This document shows, piece by piece, positions 17,052-26,455 of a stretch of DNA of 64,000 nt. Numbering within the stretch: position 1 is the stretch's first letter; each line of letters begins with the position of its first letter. The position numbers and the translations under genes are program-made. Below the pieces are notes generated by a model. It was given only the letters and a program-made list of their open reading frames with translations, did no database searches and had not been told where the DNA came from. Where the stretch lies: the NCBI RefSeq assembly GCF_030915405.1, contig NZ_CP133262.1:4803001-4867000 (forward strand), given 5' to 3'. Source of the stretch: Neobacillus nitrireducens (GTDB lineage Bacteria > Bacillota > Bacilli > Bacillales > Cytobacillaceae).

Positions 17052-18191
17052 ATGTCGGAAGAATTAAATCAAGTAGAAGTGAAAAGCTTTGAAATTGGGG
17101 ATAAAGTAACCGGACAAGTTACGAAAGTAGAAGAAAAGCAGGTGCATGTGGCTATCCAAGGCAGCAAACTTGATGGGATTATCCCAATCAGTGAACTTTC
17201 AAGTCTGCATATTGAAAAAGCATCTGATGCCGTCCAAGATGGTGATGATCTAGAGTTAGAAGTTTTAAAAGTTGAGGAAGAAGCAATCATCCTCTCTAAG
17301 AGGAAAGTAGATGCAGAAAAAGCTTGGGAGAGTTTAGAAAAACAATTCCAAACGGGTGAAGTTTTTGAAGCAGAGGTTAAGGACGTTGTAAAAGGTGGTT
17401 TAGTGGTGGATCTCGGGGTTCGTGGTTTTGTACCGGCATCCCTTGTTGAAGCTCATTTTGTAGAAGATTTCAGTGATTATAAAGGTCGCTTCCTAACCTT
17501 TAAAATTGTTGAACTTGATAAGGAAAAGAATCGCTTAATTCTATCTCATCGAGCAGTTGTTGAACAAGAAAAAGGTAAACAAAAACAAAATCGTCTTAGT
17601 GCAGTCCAAGTTGGCCAAATCATCGATGGTACAGTACAAAGAATTACTGACTTTGGAGCTTTTGTGGATATTGGCGGCATCGACGGTCTTGTTCATATTT
17701 CCCAACTATCTTATGAGCATGTAGATAAGCCAGCAGATGTTGTTCACGAAGGACAGCAAGTACAGGTTAAAGTACTAAGTGTGGACCGTGATAATGAAAG
17801 AATTTCTTTATCAATTAAGGAAACACTTCCAGGACCATGGGCAAATATCTCCGAGAAAGCACCTAAGGGAAGCATCCTAAAAGGGAAAGTGAAAAGATTG
17901 GTTTCATATGGTGCGTTTGTTGAAGTATTTCCTGGTGTGGAAGGTCTTGTTCATATCTCTCAAATTGCACATAAGCATATTGGTACTCCACATGAAGTAT
18001 TGAAAGAAGGACAGGAAGTTGATGTCAAAGTCCTTGAAGCAAATGAGTCGGACCAACGTTTATCCTTAAGCATTAAAGAACTTCTTGAAAAAGAGTATGA
18101 GGAAAACTATGATTATGAGCTCCCTGAAGAGTCAAAAGGCTTCCAGCTTGGAGAAGTTATTGGTGATAAATTAAAGAATCTAGGAAAATAA
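17052..18191 (+). CDS. ypfD: S1-domain RNA-binding protein YpfD (ribosomal protein S1 homologue)
   Basis: 379 residues with four S1 repeats, beginning at about residues 14, 100, 186 and 272 (for example GDKVTGQVTKVEEKQVHVAI, GQIIDGTVQRITDFGAFVDI, GSILKGKVKRLVSYGAFVEV). The last two are the most canonical RNA-binding copies. The short four-repeat form is typical of low-GC Gram-positive bacteria and is not essential in B. subtilis. The start has AAGGAGGA. It is separated from fni by only 11 bases. Confidence 0.94.
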   Translation: MSEELNQVEVKSFEIGDKVTGQVTKVEEKQVHVAIQGSKLDGIIPISELSSLHIEKASDAVQDGDDLELEVLKVEEEAIILSKRKVDAEKAWESLEKQFQTGEVFEAEVKDVVKGGLVVDLGVRGFVPASLVEAHFVEDFSDYKGRFLTFKIVELDKEKNRLILSHRAVVEQEKGKQKQNRLSAVQVGQIIDGTVQRITDFGAFVDIGGIDGLVHISQLSYEHVDKPADVVHEGQQVQVKVLSVDRDNERISLSIKETLPGPWANISEKAPKGSILKGKVKRLVSYGAFVEVFPGVEGLVHISQIAHKHIGTPHEVLKEGQEVDVKVLEANESDQRLSLSIKELLEKEYEENYDYELPEESKGFQLGEVIGDKLKNLGK

Positions 18192-18202
18192 TGGTGATTT
18201 AA

Positions 18203-19261
18203 GTGTCTAGATCTGAACGAAAATGGGACCACATTCGTTATGCCCTTGAAAATAGGCAAAATACTTCTTCGGCATTTGATGATATTAAATTTATTCACCA
18301 GGGATTACCGGATATTGGTGTATTTGATGTTGGATTAGACCATGAAATTGGCGGACTTTATTTAAGTTCGCCAATTTTTATCAATGCGATGACCGGTGGC
18401 GGCGGTGATAAAACATATCGTATCAATAAAGAATTGGCAATTGTTGCTAAAAGGACTGGCGTAGCAATGGCAGTTGGATCACAAATGTCTGCTTTAAAGG
18501 ATAAAACACAAAAATATACCTACGAAATCGTCCGCAAAGAGAATCCCACCGGCGTTATTATTGCAAATTTAGGGAGCGAAGCATCATCAGAAGACGCAAA
18601 AGCTGCTATTGAGATGATTGAAGCGGATGCCCTGCAAATTCATTTAAATGTCATTCAGGAATTAACTATGCCTGAGGGAGACCGAAATTTTTCCGGTGCA
18701 CTTAAAAGAATTGAATCCATTGTTAAAGAGACTGCAGTCCCGGTTATAGTGAAAGAAGTGGGTTTCGGGATGGCAAAGGAGACGGTTCATTCACTCAAAT
18801 CAATTGGCGTTAAAGTTGTTGATGTGGGCGGCTCCGGGGGAACAAATTTTGCTCAAATTGAAAATAAGCGCAGGGAAAAAGCCCTATCATTTTTTAATCA
18901 ATGGGGAATCCCAACAGGAATTTCAATTTTTGAAGCAGCGTCTGTTTCTAATAATCTTTCGGTCATTGGTTCGGGAGGAATTAGGTCAGCACATGACATC
19001 GCAAAAGGATTAGCGATAGGAGCAGATGCAATTGGACTGGCAGGCTATTTCTTGAAAATCCTTGTTAAAGAAGGGATCGAGGCTTTGCAAGCAGAAATCG
19101 AAACCCTTCACGAGGAATTAAAACTGATCATGACTGCTGTAGGAGCAAAAACCATTTCAGAATTAAAACATGCACCACTGGTTATATCCGGTGATACCTA
19201 TCATTGGTTAAATCAAAGAGGGATAGATACGAAGAATTTTGCCCAGCGTTCCATCAAGTAA
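18203..19261 (+). CDS. fni: Type 2 isopentenyl-diphosphate delta-isomerase
   Basis: 352 residues from a GTG. FMN-dependent TIM-barrel enzyme: [17 protein letters not shown] (about 60), [11 protein letters not shown] (about 92), [17 protein letters not shown] (about 150) and [11 protein letters not shown] (about 183), with [19 protein letters not shown] (about 255) as the phosphate loop. It interconverts IPP and DMAPP, feeding hepS/hepT prenyl synthesis encoded later in the window. Its convergent neighbour is ypzI. B. subtilis has fni (ypgA) at the same place. Confidence 0.95.
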   Translation: MSRSERKWDHIRYALENRQNTSSAFDDIKFIHQGLPDIGVFDVGLDHEIGGLYLSSPIFINAMTGGGGDKTYRINKELAIVAKRTGVAMAVGSQMSALKDKTQKYTYEIVRKENPTGVIIANLGSEASSEDAKAAIEMIEADALQIHLNVIQELTMPEGDRNFSGALKRIESIVKETAVPVIVKEVGFGMAKETVHSLKSIGVKVVDVGGSGGTNFAQIENKRREKALSFFNQWGIPTGISIFEAASVSNNLSVIGSGGIRSAHDIAKGLAIGADAIGLAGYFLKILVKEGIEALQAEIETLHEELKLIMTAVGAKTISELKHAPLVISGDTYHWLNQRGIDTKNFAQRSIK

Positions 19262-19291
19262 AAAAGCTCTCGCAACCGCGAGAGCTTTTTT
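19261..19291. terminator. Bidirectional terminator between fni and ypzI
   Basis: AAAAAGCTCTCGC (19261-19273), loop AACC, GCGAGAGCTTTTT (19278-19290). A-tract on one side and T-tract on the other allow it to serve both convergent genes. Confidence 0.92.
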
Positions 19292-19293
19292 AC

Positions 19294-19434
19294 TTACCTT
19301 TTCCCGTCGTTTAATCCCCGTGCCTCTTCCGGGCTTGATAACTTAGTAGCACCAGGGTAGTGCAATGCTTGATCACGGTCTGACTCCACTTTTCTACTTT
19401 CACGTAACTTCTTTTCTTGTCGGTCTTTTCCCAT
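19294..19434 (-). CDS. ypzI: YpzI family small basic protein
   Basis: 46 residues from the ATG at 19434 (MGKDRQEKKLRESRKVESDR), which has AGGAGGTGTG upstream; a longer reading from 19485 adds 17 residues before this conserved start. The protein is highly charged, with no membrane part. It matches the small YpzI family of bacilli. Function unknown. Confidence 0.8.
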   Translation of the reverse strand: MGKDRQEKKLRESRKVESDRDQALHYPGATKLSSPEEARGLNDGKR

Positions 19435-19542
19435 TCTTACACACCTCCTCTTAATAAGATGAATCACAAAGGAAATATTATTCAAGGAAGTATGAAACTA
19501 CATAAAGATTACCAATAATGAAAATAATAGGAGGTGTATGAA

Positions 19543-20151
19543 GTGGAAGGGGAAATTTTTTATTGGACCTGTTGGGCATTTTGGATTTATCTTACCTTTC
19601 TTTTAGAAAAACAAAATCCATATCGAATAAAACTGGCAGCTAGTGTGTTAATTGTATTAATTTTATCTAATATTCAAATTAAGGTCAGTGTATTTGAAAT
19701 ACAGGCAAGTGGATTATTTATTTTAGGCATTTCTTATTTATTCATAAGCCAGGAAAAACGGACAGCAATCATTTATTATTTTATTTGTGCAGTTATTATT
19801 TCAATCACCTATGTAACCTTCCATTTATTTGAAATTTTTGATCCTATTTGGATTATTTTTAAGAAGGAATGGATGATGGGAATAGTGTTGTGGTATTTAG
19901 CCATACTATTGCAAAAAACGTTAAAAGGGAGATTGCTGATCCTATTTGCTGGTGCGATGCAAGGAGAGATTTTATATGCCCTTATATTAAATAAATTCCA
20001 ATTTCCCTATTTGATTGGGGCATACGCTTCCTTGGATGTTTGTTCGTTAACTGCACTTTTGCTTGTAGGGTGGAGTGCGTTAGAAAACGTCGGTACAGTT
20101 ATGCAAAGTTATTTTCATTTCTTTGAAAAAGGAAAGCAAAAATCATCGTAA
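19543..20151 (+). CDS. yphA: YphA, polytopic membrane protein
   Basis: 202 residues from the GTG at 19543 (MEGEIFYWTCWAFWIYL), chosen because AGGAGG at 19529-19534 is 8 bases away; an earlier GTG at 19534 overlaps that site. About six hydrophobic spans. No enzymatic motif. Position and size fit B. subtilis YphA. Function unknown. A terminator-like hairpin follows at 20218. Confidence 0.8.
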   Translation: MEGEIFYWTCWAFWIYLTFLLEKQNPYRIKLAASVLIVLILSNIQIKVSVFEIQASGLFILGISYLFISQEKRTAIIYYFICAVIISITYVTFHLFEIFDPIWIIFKKEWMMGIVLWYLAILLQKTLKGRLLILFAGAMQGEILYALILNKFQFPYLIGAYASLDVCSLTALLLVGWSALENVGTVMQSYFHFFEKGKQKSS

Positions 20152-20217
20152 ACTACAGTTCTTATTCAGCTTATCATTGCGGGAAAGGATTAACATTGAT
20201 AAGATAATATAGTTAGG

Positions 20218-20245
20218 CCCTTCTAGATGACAGAAGGGTTTCTTT
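20218..20245 (+). terminator. Terminator after yphA
   Basis: CCCTTCT (20218-20224), loop AGATGAC, AGAAGGG (20232-20238), TTTCTTTA. Confidence 0.75.
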
Positions 20246-20262
20246 ACTTAATAAGAACTTAA

Positions 20263-20296
20263 GGGAATTATCCCGCACGAACGGGATATAAGCTCC
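20263..20296. repeat. Two-level hairpin upstream of der (possible dispersed repeat)
   Basis: Inner arms TATCCCG (20269-20275) and CGGGATA (20282-20288) with loop CACGAA; outer arms GGGA (20263-20266) and TCCC (20293-20296). No T-run follows. It lies about 75 bases before der. No second copy was found in the window. Confidence 0.5.
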
Positions 20297-20371
20297 CATG
20301 AAGGAAGTTTCACTCTATGCTAACATACTAAATTGTATTTGATTATAGAAAAGAAAGGATGGCGATTGTAA

Positions 20372-21682
20372 TTGGTTAAACCTGTTATTGCCATTGTAGG
20401 ACGGCCCAACGTAGGAAAATCAACTATTTTTAATCGAATTGTCGGTGAACGTATTTCTATTGTTGAGGATATTCCCGGAGTTACAAGAGATCGAATTTAT
20501 AGTTCAGGTGAGTGGTTAACACATGACTTTAATGTCATTGATACCGGTGGAATTGATATCGGTGATGAACCTTTTTTAGAGCAAATCCGCCAGCAAGCGG
20601 AAGTTGCGATTGATGAAGCTGATGTAATTATCTTCTTAACAAATGGTCGAGAAGGGGTAACAGCAGCTGATGAAGAAGTGGCTAAAATACTTTATAGGTC
20701 TAAAAAGCCTGTGGTATTAGCTGTTAATAAAATAGATAATCCTGAAATGCGTGATCAAATCTATGATTTCTATTCATTAGGATTCGGTGAGCCTATTCCT
20801 ATTTCCGGAGCACATGGGCTAGGATTAGGTGACTTATTGGATGAAGCAGCAAGACATTTTCCTAAAACCAAACCAATTGAATATGGTGAAGATGTCGTAA
20901 AGTTTTCATTAATTGGGCGACCAAATGTTGGGAAATCCTCGTTAGTCAATGCGATATTAGGAGAAGAACGTGTAATCGTCAGTGATATTGCAGGTACAAC
21001 ACGAGATGCAGTCGATTCTCCCTATACATTTAATGGGGGGAAATATGTCATAATTGATACAGCAGGAATAAGGAAAAAGGGAAAAGTGTATGAGACTACG
21101 GAAAAATACAGTGTTCTCCGCGCCCTAAGAGCCATTGAACGGTCTGATGTTGTTCTTGTTGTTATTAACGCCGAAGAAGGAATCATTGAACAGGACAAAA
21201 AGATTGCCGGGTACGCACATGAAGCAGGCAGGGCGATTGTAATTGTTGTAAATAAATGGGACGCAATCGAAAAAGATGAGAAAACCATGAAGGAACTTGA
21301 ACAGAAGATTAGGGAGCACTTCTTATTTCTTAGTTATGCACCCATTGTGTTTTTATCCGCAAAAACAAAAAAACGAATCCACACGCTTTTACCAATGATT
21401 AACACGGCTAGTGAAAACCACTCGTTGAGAGTTGAAACAAGCGTGCTTAATGATGTGATTATGGATGCGGTAGCAATGAACCCAACACCAACTGACAATG
21501 GTAGACGCTTAAAAATTTATTACACGACACAAGTGGCTGTTAAACCACCGACCTTTGTTGTGTTTGTTAATGAACCTGAATTATTGCACTTTTCTTATGA
21601 ACGCTTCTTAGAGAACAGAATTAGAGATGCTTTTGGATTTGAAGGAACCCCTATCAAAATTTATGCAAGAGAAAGAAAATAA
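20372..21682 (+). CDS. der: Ribosome-assembly GTPase Der (EngA)
   Basis: 436 residues, standard for Der. Two G domains in tandem: [12 protein letters not shown] (10-21), DTGGID, NKID in the first, and [12 protein letters not shown] (about 182), DTAGI and NKWD in the second, then a C-terminal KH-like domain (about 355-436). It acts in 50S subunit maturation and is essential in B. subtilis. The start is a TTG with AAAGGATGG upstream; the next in-frame residues are [11 protein letters not shown], matching the family. Confidence 0.97.
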   Translation: MVKPVIAIVGRPNVGKSTIFNRIVGERISIVEDIPGVTRDRIYSSGEWLTHDFNVIDTGGIDIGDEPFLEQIRQQAEVAIDEADVIIFLTNGREGVTAADEEVAKILYRSKKPVVLAVNKIDNPEMRDQIYDFYSLGFGEPIPISGAHGLGLGDLLDEAARHFPKTKPIEYGEDVVKFSLIGRPNVGKSSLVNAILGEERVIVSDIAGTTRDAVDSPYTFNGGKYVIIDTAGIRKKGKVYETTEKYSVLRALRAIERSDVVLVVINAEEGIIEQDKKIAGYAHEAGRAIVIVVNKWDAIEKDEKTMKELEQKIREHFLFLSYAPIVFLSAKTKKRIHTLLPMINTASENHSLRVETSVLNDVIMDAVAMNPTPTDNGRRLKIYYTTQVAVKPPTFVVFVNEPELLHFSYERFLENRIRDAFGFEGTPIKIYARERK

Positions 21683-21705
21683 ATATAAAGTAGGTGTGAT
21701 TTAAA

Positions 21706-22761
21706 TTGAACCAAACTAAAACAGCAATAGCCGTAATTGGAGCAGGTAGCTGGGGAACGGCATTGGCAATGGTGCTTGCAGACAATGGACATGAGGTCCG
21801 TCTGTGGAGCCACAATGAAGAGCAAGTGAAAGAAATTAATGAAAAGCACACAAATAAGAAATATTTACCTGAAATTATTCTTTCAGAGTTAATTGTTGGG
21901 TATGCTTCTTTAAGTGATACATTGACTGGTGTAGATACAATTATATTGGCAGTTCCAACCAAGGCAATACGTGAGGTAATTGGAAAAATTCGAGCCGTAC
22001 AAATAGCTCCGATTACGATAGCACATGTAAGTAAAGGAATTGAACCTGATTCTTTAATGCGTATCTCTGAAATTATCAAAGAAGAAATGCCGAATGAATT
22101 GTTAAAGGATGTCGTGGTTCTTTCTGGCCCGAGTCATGCTGAAGAAGTAAGCCTTCGCCACCCAACGACGGTAACTGTTACTTCAGAAAATATGGATGCT
22201 GCCGGAAAAATTCAAGATTTATTTATTAATAACAATTTTCGAGTTTATACGAATTCCGATATCATCGGTGTTGAAATTGGCGGTGCATTAAAAAATATTA
22301 TTGCGCTTGCAGCTGGAATAACAGATGGGCTTGGCTACGGGGATAATGCAAAAGCAGCCTTAATGACGCGAGGTTTAGCTGAAATAGCCCGTCTAGGTAC
22401 GAAAATGGGGGCTAACCCATTAACGTTTTCTGGCCTAGCTGGAATCGGTGATTTAATCGTTACATGTACAAGCGTCCATTCAAGGAACTGGCGAGCAGGA
22501 AACCTATTAGGTAAAGGTAATACCCTTGAAGAGGTTTTGGATAACATGGGGATGGTTGTAGAGGGTGTGAGAACCACCAAAGCAGCTTATCAATTAGCTA
22601 AAAAGTATGATGTAAAGATGCCGATAACCTTTGCGCTTTATGATGTTTTATTTAATGGGAAGAGCGCAATAGATGCCGTCGATGTTTTAATGGCTCGTGG
22701 AAAAACGCATGAAATGGAAGATTTAGTTAATGTTCTAGATGAACGAAATATTGACGACTAA
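21706..22761 (+). CDS. gpsA: NAD(P)H-dependent glycerol-3-phosphate dehydrogenase
   Basis: 351 residues from a TTG with AGGTGTGATT. N-terminal Rossmann motif GAGSWGTALAMVLADNGHEV (12-31), SGPSHAEEV (about 139-147), the catalytic-lysine helix GGALKNIIALAAGI (about 190-203) and LAGIGDLIVTC. It makes glycerol-3-phosphate for phospholipids, complementing plsC. It is 23 bases after der, so likely co-transcribed. The terminator is distant, about 170 bases past the stop. Confidence 0.96.
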   Translation: MNQTKTAIAVIGAGSWGTALAMVLADNGHEVRLWSHNEEQVKEINEKHTNKKYLPEIILSELIVGYASLSDTLTGVDTIILAVPTKAIREVIGKIRAVQIAPITIAHVSKGIEPDSLMRISEIIKEEMPNELLKDVVVLSGPSHAEEVSLRHPTTVTVTSENMDAAGKIQDLFINNNFRVYTNSDIIGVEIGGALKNIIALAAGITDGLGYGDNAKAALMTRGLAEIARLGTKMGANPLTFSGLAGIGDLIVTCTSVHSRNWRAGNLLGKGNTLEEVLDNMGMVVEGVRTTKAAYQLAKKYDVKMPITFALYDVLFNGKSAIDAVDVLMARGKTHEMEDLVNVLDERNIDD

Positions 22762-23068
22762 AAAATATTCAAAATAAAATCAAAACCAGCGATGGAGCCG
22801 TGTCTTGCGGAGGAATATTTTTATTAATAAATAGACATTCGGTGAGACCTATTGTGTGTAGATTGCATACAATGCAACGAAGCAACCTGGTAGTATGACA
22901 CTGGAGTATGGGGTAATTAGTCTTTAAAGCTGAAGTAAAGAATTCGCCCCTCTTTACTTCAGTTTTTTTTTGGTGTATATAGGATGATGAACGTTTTTTA
23001 GTTTAAAATTTTTCTAGAAAAGTAATAGCTTGTGATATAATTAATTTTCGAAAAAGGGGGAGTTTAGT
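22762..23068 (+). ncRNA. Long gpsA 3' region or separate structured RNA ending in a strong terminator
   Basis: 307 bases without a plausible gene. It holds a small hairpin TTGCAT-ACA-ATGCAA around 22872 and ends in a strong terminator (see next entry), followed by an AT-rich stretch with an extended -10 (TGATATAAT, about 23030-23040) for yphE. The 165 bases between the gpsA stop and the terminator are unusually long for a 3' untranslated region, so a separate small RNA is possible. Only short peptides of about a dozen codons can be read. Confidence 0.35.
22930..22971 (+). terminator. Strong terminator upstream of yphE
   Basis: CTGAAGTAAAGA (22930-22941), loop, TCTTTACTTCAG (22951-22962), then nine T. 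Perfect 12-bp stem. Confidence 0.92.
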
Positions 23069-23254
23069 GTGTCGCCAGCTATGTTTAAAATGTGGGTATC
23101 GATTGCCGGCATGGGATTTATGTTCCTTGCCATCATGACAATTTATTTTAGCAGATATAAGTTAAAAGGAATCTTCCGTATTATTACCGCAATTATCGCT
23201 TACTTATTAATGATTGTTTCAGGACTAACGCTACTAATTGTTTTCTTAACATAA
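23069..23254 (+). CDS. yphE: YphE, DUF2768 small membrane protein
   Basis: 61 residues from a GTG with AAGGGGGAG. Two transmembrane helices (about 8-27 and 36-58) separated by a short basic turn (RYKLKG). This is the DUF2768/YphE family found in bacilli upstream of yphF and spoIVA. Function unknown. An extended -10 sits about 30 bases upstream. Confidence 0.8.
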   Translation: MSPAMFKMWVSIAGMGFMFLAIMTIYFSRYKLKGIFRIITAIIAYLLMIVSGLTLLIVFLT

Positions 23255-23288
23255 TGGGGTTAAATACATAAATAAAAAAGGTGATTGA

Positions 23289-23999
23289 ATGAAGTGGAAT
23301 GTACTTGGTAGTTTTCTGGCATTAACTGCTATTTTACTTGCAGGATGCATGTATCCCGAAAAGGAATTAACAAAGAATCAAGTCCCTTATCAGGATCAAA
23401 TCCAAGCTGTTCAAACAGCTGTAGATTCTTTTAGAGAGGATAATGGCGGGATCCTTCCGATAAAAACAAAAGAAGCTGAAACGCCCATTTATCAGAAGTA
23501 TCCGATTGAATTTAAAAAAATTACGCCAAAATATATGGCTGAACCCCCCGGAAATGCATTTGAAAATGGGGGTATCTTTCAATATGTGCTCGTCGATGTT
23601 GAGACCAGACCTACTGTAAAATTGTTTGATTTAAGAATAACTGATACGATTCGTGATATTAAATTACGAATAAAGACAAAAGGGTATCCCCCTTATAAAA
23701 AACAACTAGCTAAAAATGTTTTTTCACTTGATTTTAAACAACTGGGGTTTGAAAAAGCCCCATATATTGTCAGTCCTTTTTCAAATCAAAATTTATCCTT
23801 TGTTATAACAGGCAGTGCAGAGGTATATGTTGATTATCGTCCCGACTTATATCAGAAACTTAAGGAGAAAAAGATTAAAATTAAGCCCGGCGAAGATATT
23901 CGTACCTATTTGGTTAATGAATCTATGTTTGTACCAGCCTACTCATTGCCATATACCTGGGATCCTAAGACCAATGAACCAGTTTTTTTAGAAGAATAA
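23289..23999 (+). CDS. yphF: YphF, predicted lipoprotein
   Basis: 236 residues. A signal peptide with lipobox LLAGC (Cys20) predicts lipid attachment outside the cytoplasmic membrane. The mature part has no domain I can name; it has several Tyr/Pro-rich stretches (YPIEFKKITPKYMAEPPGN) and ends in an FVPAYSLPYTWD segment. It matches B. subtilis YphF by position and length. Being next to spoIVA suggests a sporulation or cell-surface role, but that is inference. Confidence 0.82.
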   Translation: MKWNVLGSFLALTAILLAGCMYPEKELTKNQVPYQDQIQAVQTAVDSFREDNGGILPIKTKEAETPIYQKYPIEFKKITPKYMAEPPGNAFENGGIFQYVLVDVETRPTVKLFDLRITDTIRDIKLRIKTKGYPPYKKQLAKNVFSLDFKQLGFEKAPYIVSPFSNQNLSFVITGSAEVYVDYRPDLYQKLKEKKIKIKPGEDIRTYLVNESMFVPAYSLPYTWDPKTNEPVFLEE

Positions 24000-24007
24000 A
24001 TAGTCAT

Positions 24008-24052
24008 AACCCTTATCCTAAGAAATATATTGTAGGAGAAGGGTTTTTTTTT
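24008..24052 (+). terminator. Terminator after yphF
   Basis: AACCCTTATCCTA (24008-24020), 12-base loop, TAGGAGAAGGGTT (24033-24045) with one mismatch, then T to 24052. Confidence 0.85.
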
Positions 24053-24174
24053 GCTATATCTATAAACGTTAAACATATATTGAAACCCTCCATAATACAA
24101 AATGTTCAGACACTACAGATACAAGCGAACCTATTGAATTTTTTAATAAGGGGGTAAAAAACTTTTAGAAAAGT

Positions 24175-24206
24175 GTCATAACATTATAGGACAACGTCAT
24201 AAACAT
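24175..24206 (+). promoter_or_regulatory. Candidate SigmaE promoter of spoIVA
   Basis: GTCATA (24175-24180), 17 bases, CATAAACAT (24198-24206), about 70 bases before spoIVA. SigmaE control of spoIVA is known in B. subtilis; the exact boxes here are my reading. A GGACA/TGTCC inverted repeat spans the -10. Confidence 0.5.
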
Positions 24207-24273
24207 ATACTGTCCAAAAATACCTAAAATGGATGTTTAATCCCACTTTACTCTATGATCGGGAGGGGATCAC

Positions 24274-25752
24274 TTGGAAAAGGTTGATATTTTTAAAGAT
24301 ATTGCCGAAAGAACAGGCGGTGATATTTATTTAGGCGTAGTAGGAGCAGTTAGGACTGGGAAATCTACATTTATTAAAAAATTTATGGAGCTTGTGGTTT
24401 TACCGAATATAAACAGTGAAGCAGAGAGATCGCGGGCACTAGATGAACTTCCGCAAAGCGCAGCTGGAAAAACGATAATGACCACAGAACCGAAATTCGT
24501 GCCTAATCAAGCGGCAACGGTTCATGTCGATGACGGATTAAATGTCAATATCCGGCTAGTTGATTGTGTGGGTTACACTGTCCCTGGTGCTAAAGGATAT
24601 GAAGATGAAAATGGGCCAAGAATGATTACGACCCCTTGGTATGAGGAGCCGATTCCTTTCCATGAAGCTGCGGAAATTGGCACAAGGAAAGTCATTCAGG
24701 AACATTCTACAATTGGTGTGGTAGTTACAACAGATGGAACAATCGGAGAGATTCCAAGAAGTAATTATATTGAGGCAGAAGAACGAGTGATTAACGAACT
24801 AAAGGAAGTTGGCAAACCGTTTATCATGGTTGTAAACAGTGCCCAGCCTTACCATCCAAGCACTGAAACGCTAAGGTCTAGTTTAGCAGAGAAATATGAT
24901 ATCCCGGTAATTGCGATGAGTGTTGAAAGTATGCGCGACAGTGATGTTTTGAATGTCCTGCGTGAAGCGCTTTATGAATTCCCGGTGCTTGAAGTTAATG
25001 TGAATTTGCCAAGCTGGGTAATGGTTCTTAGAGAAAACCATTGGCTGCGTGAAAGCTACCAAGAAGCTGTCAAGGAAACTGTAAAAGATATCAAGAGATT
25101 AAGAGATGTTGATCGAGTTGTCCAACATTTTAGTGAGTTTGAATTCATTGAAAGAGCAGGATTAGCAGGAATTGAAATGGGTTCAGGCGTTGCTGAGATT
25201 GATTTAATTGCCCCGGATGAATTGTATGATGATATTTTAAAAGAAATTGTTGGGGTAGAAATTCGTGGGAAAGATCATTTGCTCGAATTAATGCAAGATT
25301 TTGCCCATGCCAAAGCAGAGTATGATCACATTGCGGATGCCTTAAAAATGGTGAAACAAACAGGTTATGGAATTGCCTCTCCAACACTTTCTGATATGAG
25401 CCTAGAAGAGCCGGAAATTATTCGTCAAGGTGCCCGGTTTGGTGTAAGGCTGCGGGCCGTAGCTCCATCGATTCATATGATTAAAGTGGATGTTGAATCA
25501 GAATTCGCTCCAATTATTGGTACGGAAAAGCAAAGTGAGGAGCTAGTAAGATACTTAATGCAGGATTTTGAGGATGATCCGTTATCCATTTGGAACTCTG
25601 ATATCTTCGGGCGTTCATTAAGCTCTATCGTCCGTGAAGGAATCCAAGCAAAGCTTTCCTTAATGCCGGAAAATGCAAGATATAAACTGAAAGAAACGTT
25701 AGAGAGAATTATCAACGAAGGCTCAGGCGGTTTAATTGCCATTATCCTATAG
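24274..25752 (+). CDS. spoIVA: SpoIVA, spore coat morphogenetic ATPase
   Basis: 492 residues, same length as B. subtilis SpoIVA and almost co-linear with it. Start TTG behind GGGAGGGGATC. Walker A GAVRTGKST (24-32) and the Walker B-like LVDCVG (about 98). It hydrolyses ATP and polymerises on the forespore surface as the base of the coat; the C-terminal segment (ending GSGGLIAIIL) anchors to SpoVM. It is a mother-cell gene. Confidence 0.99.
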   Translation: MEKVDIFKDIAERTGGDIYLGVVGAVRTGKSTFIKKFMELVVLPNINSEAERSRALDELPQSAAGKTIMTTEPKFVPNQAATVHVDDGLNVNIRLVDCVGYTVPGAKGYEDENGPRMITTPWYEEPIPFHEAAEIGTRKVIQEHSTIGVVVTTDGTIGEIPRSNYIEAEERVINELKEVGKPFIMVVNSAQPYHPSTETLRSSLAEKYDIPVIAMSVESMRDSDVLNVLREALYEFPVLEVNVNLPSWVMVLRENHWLRESYQEAVKETVKDIKRLRDVDRVVQHFSEFEFIERAGLAGIEMGSGVAEIDLIAPDELYDDILKEIVGVEIRGKDHLLELMQDFAHAKAEYDHIADALKMVKQTGYGIASPTLSDMSLEEPEIIRQGARFGVRLRAVAPSIHMIKVDVESEFAPIIGTEKQSEELVRYLMQDFEDDPLSIWNSDIFGRSLSSIVREGIQAKLSLMPENARYKLKETLERIINEGSGGLIAIIL

Positions 25753-25757
25753 GCTAT

Positions 25758-25783
25758 GGACTCCTTATCGGGGTCTTTTTTTT
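25758..25783 (+). terminator. Terminator after spoIVA
   Basis: GACTCC (25759-25764), loop TTATC, GGGGTC (25770-25775), eight T. Confidence 0.8.
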
Positions 25784-26130
25784 GTTGTTAATAGGAGTCA
25801 TACCAATGGTTACTAAGCCCTTAGATGTGAGAAAGTACCAAAAAGGGTCAAATTAAGTAGAATTATGATGAACAAAAGAAAAGATTACCATTATTTCATG
25901 AAATCTTCTTGATATGCTGAATTGATTATGATAATCTTTTAACGTGATTACATTATAGCGTTTGAACCCTTATTTCATAAGGTTTTTTTCTAAAAAAATA
26001 GATTCTAGTTACCAATTTAGGTATTTATAGTTACTTTGGTAATAAAACCGCGCTATGACGTATAGAAATTAGAAAAATTGTTTAGAAATGTAGATAAGTA
26101 ATCTTATTTGCGAATCTTGATAATTCTTTG
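25784..26130. other. Intergenic region spoIVA-hbs with internal terminator and inverted repeats
   Basis: About 350 bases without a gene. Contents in order: an inverted repeat AAAAGATTA (25879-25887)/TAATCTTTT (25932-25940); a terminator-like hairpin AACCCTTAT-TTC-ATAAGGTT plus T-run (25965-25989), with TTGATA/TAATCT 17 bases apart just upstream of it (about 25910-25938); and TTACCAA (26009-26015)/TTGGTAA (26036-26042), about 105 bases before hbs. The hbs promoter must be in this region, but I cannot place it with confidence. Confidence 0.5.
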
Positions 26131-26146
26131 GGAGGAGGTGAATGGC

Positions 26147-26419
26147 ATGAACAAGACAGAACTTATTAATGCAGTTGCTGAAGCAAGCGAACTTTCAAAA
26201 AAGGACGCTACTAAAGCAGTTGATGCTGTTTTTGATGCGATTTTAGATGCTTTGAAAAATGGTGATAAAGTACAACTAATCGGTTTTGGAAACTTTGAAG
26301 TACGTGAGCGCGCAGCTCGTAAAGGTCGTAATCCTCAAACAGGTGAGGAAATCGAAATCGCTGCTAGCAAAGTTCCAGCTTTTAAACCAGGTAAAGCACT
26401 TAAAGATGCAGTAAAATAA
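26147..26419 (+). CDS. hbs: HU-type DNA-binding protein HBsu
   Basis: 90 residues from ATG 26147 ([20 protein letters not shown]), preceded by GGAGGAGGTG. The IHF/HU signature [20 protein letters not shown] is complete (46-65). HU dimers bend and compact the nucleoid; the protein is essential in B. subtilis. An upstream in-frame start at 26108 would add a non-conserved extension. Confidence 0.97.
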   Translation: MNKTELINAVAEASELSKKDATKAVDAVFDAILDALKNGDKVQLIGFGNFEVRERAARKGRNPQTGEEIEIAASKVPAFKPGKALKDAVK

Positions 26420-26455
26420 TTACATAAATTTATTGCTATAAGCGAGTGCTTAAGC

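Noticed and set aside
21022..21319. Minus-strand frames of 64-88 codons inside der
   Set aside because: Antisense shadows of the highly conserved Der GTPase, with no start signals.
26041..26056. T-box-like AACCGCG (AAAACCGCGC) before hbs
   Set aside because: No specifier stem, no AGGGTGGNACCGCG core and no downstream aminoacyl or amino-acid gene.
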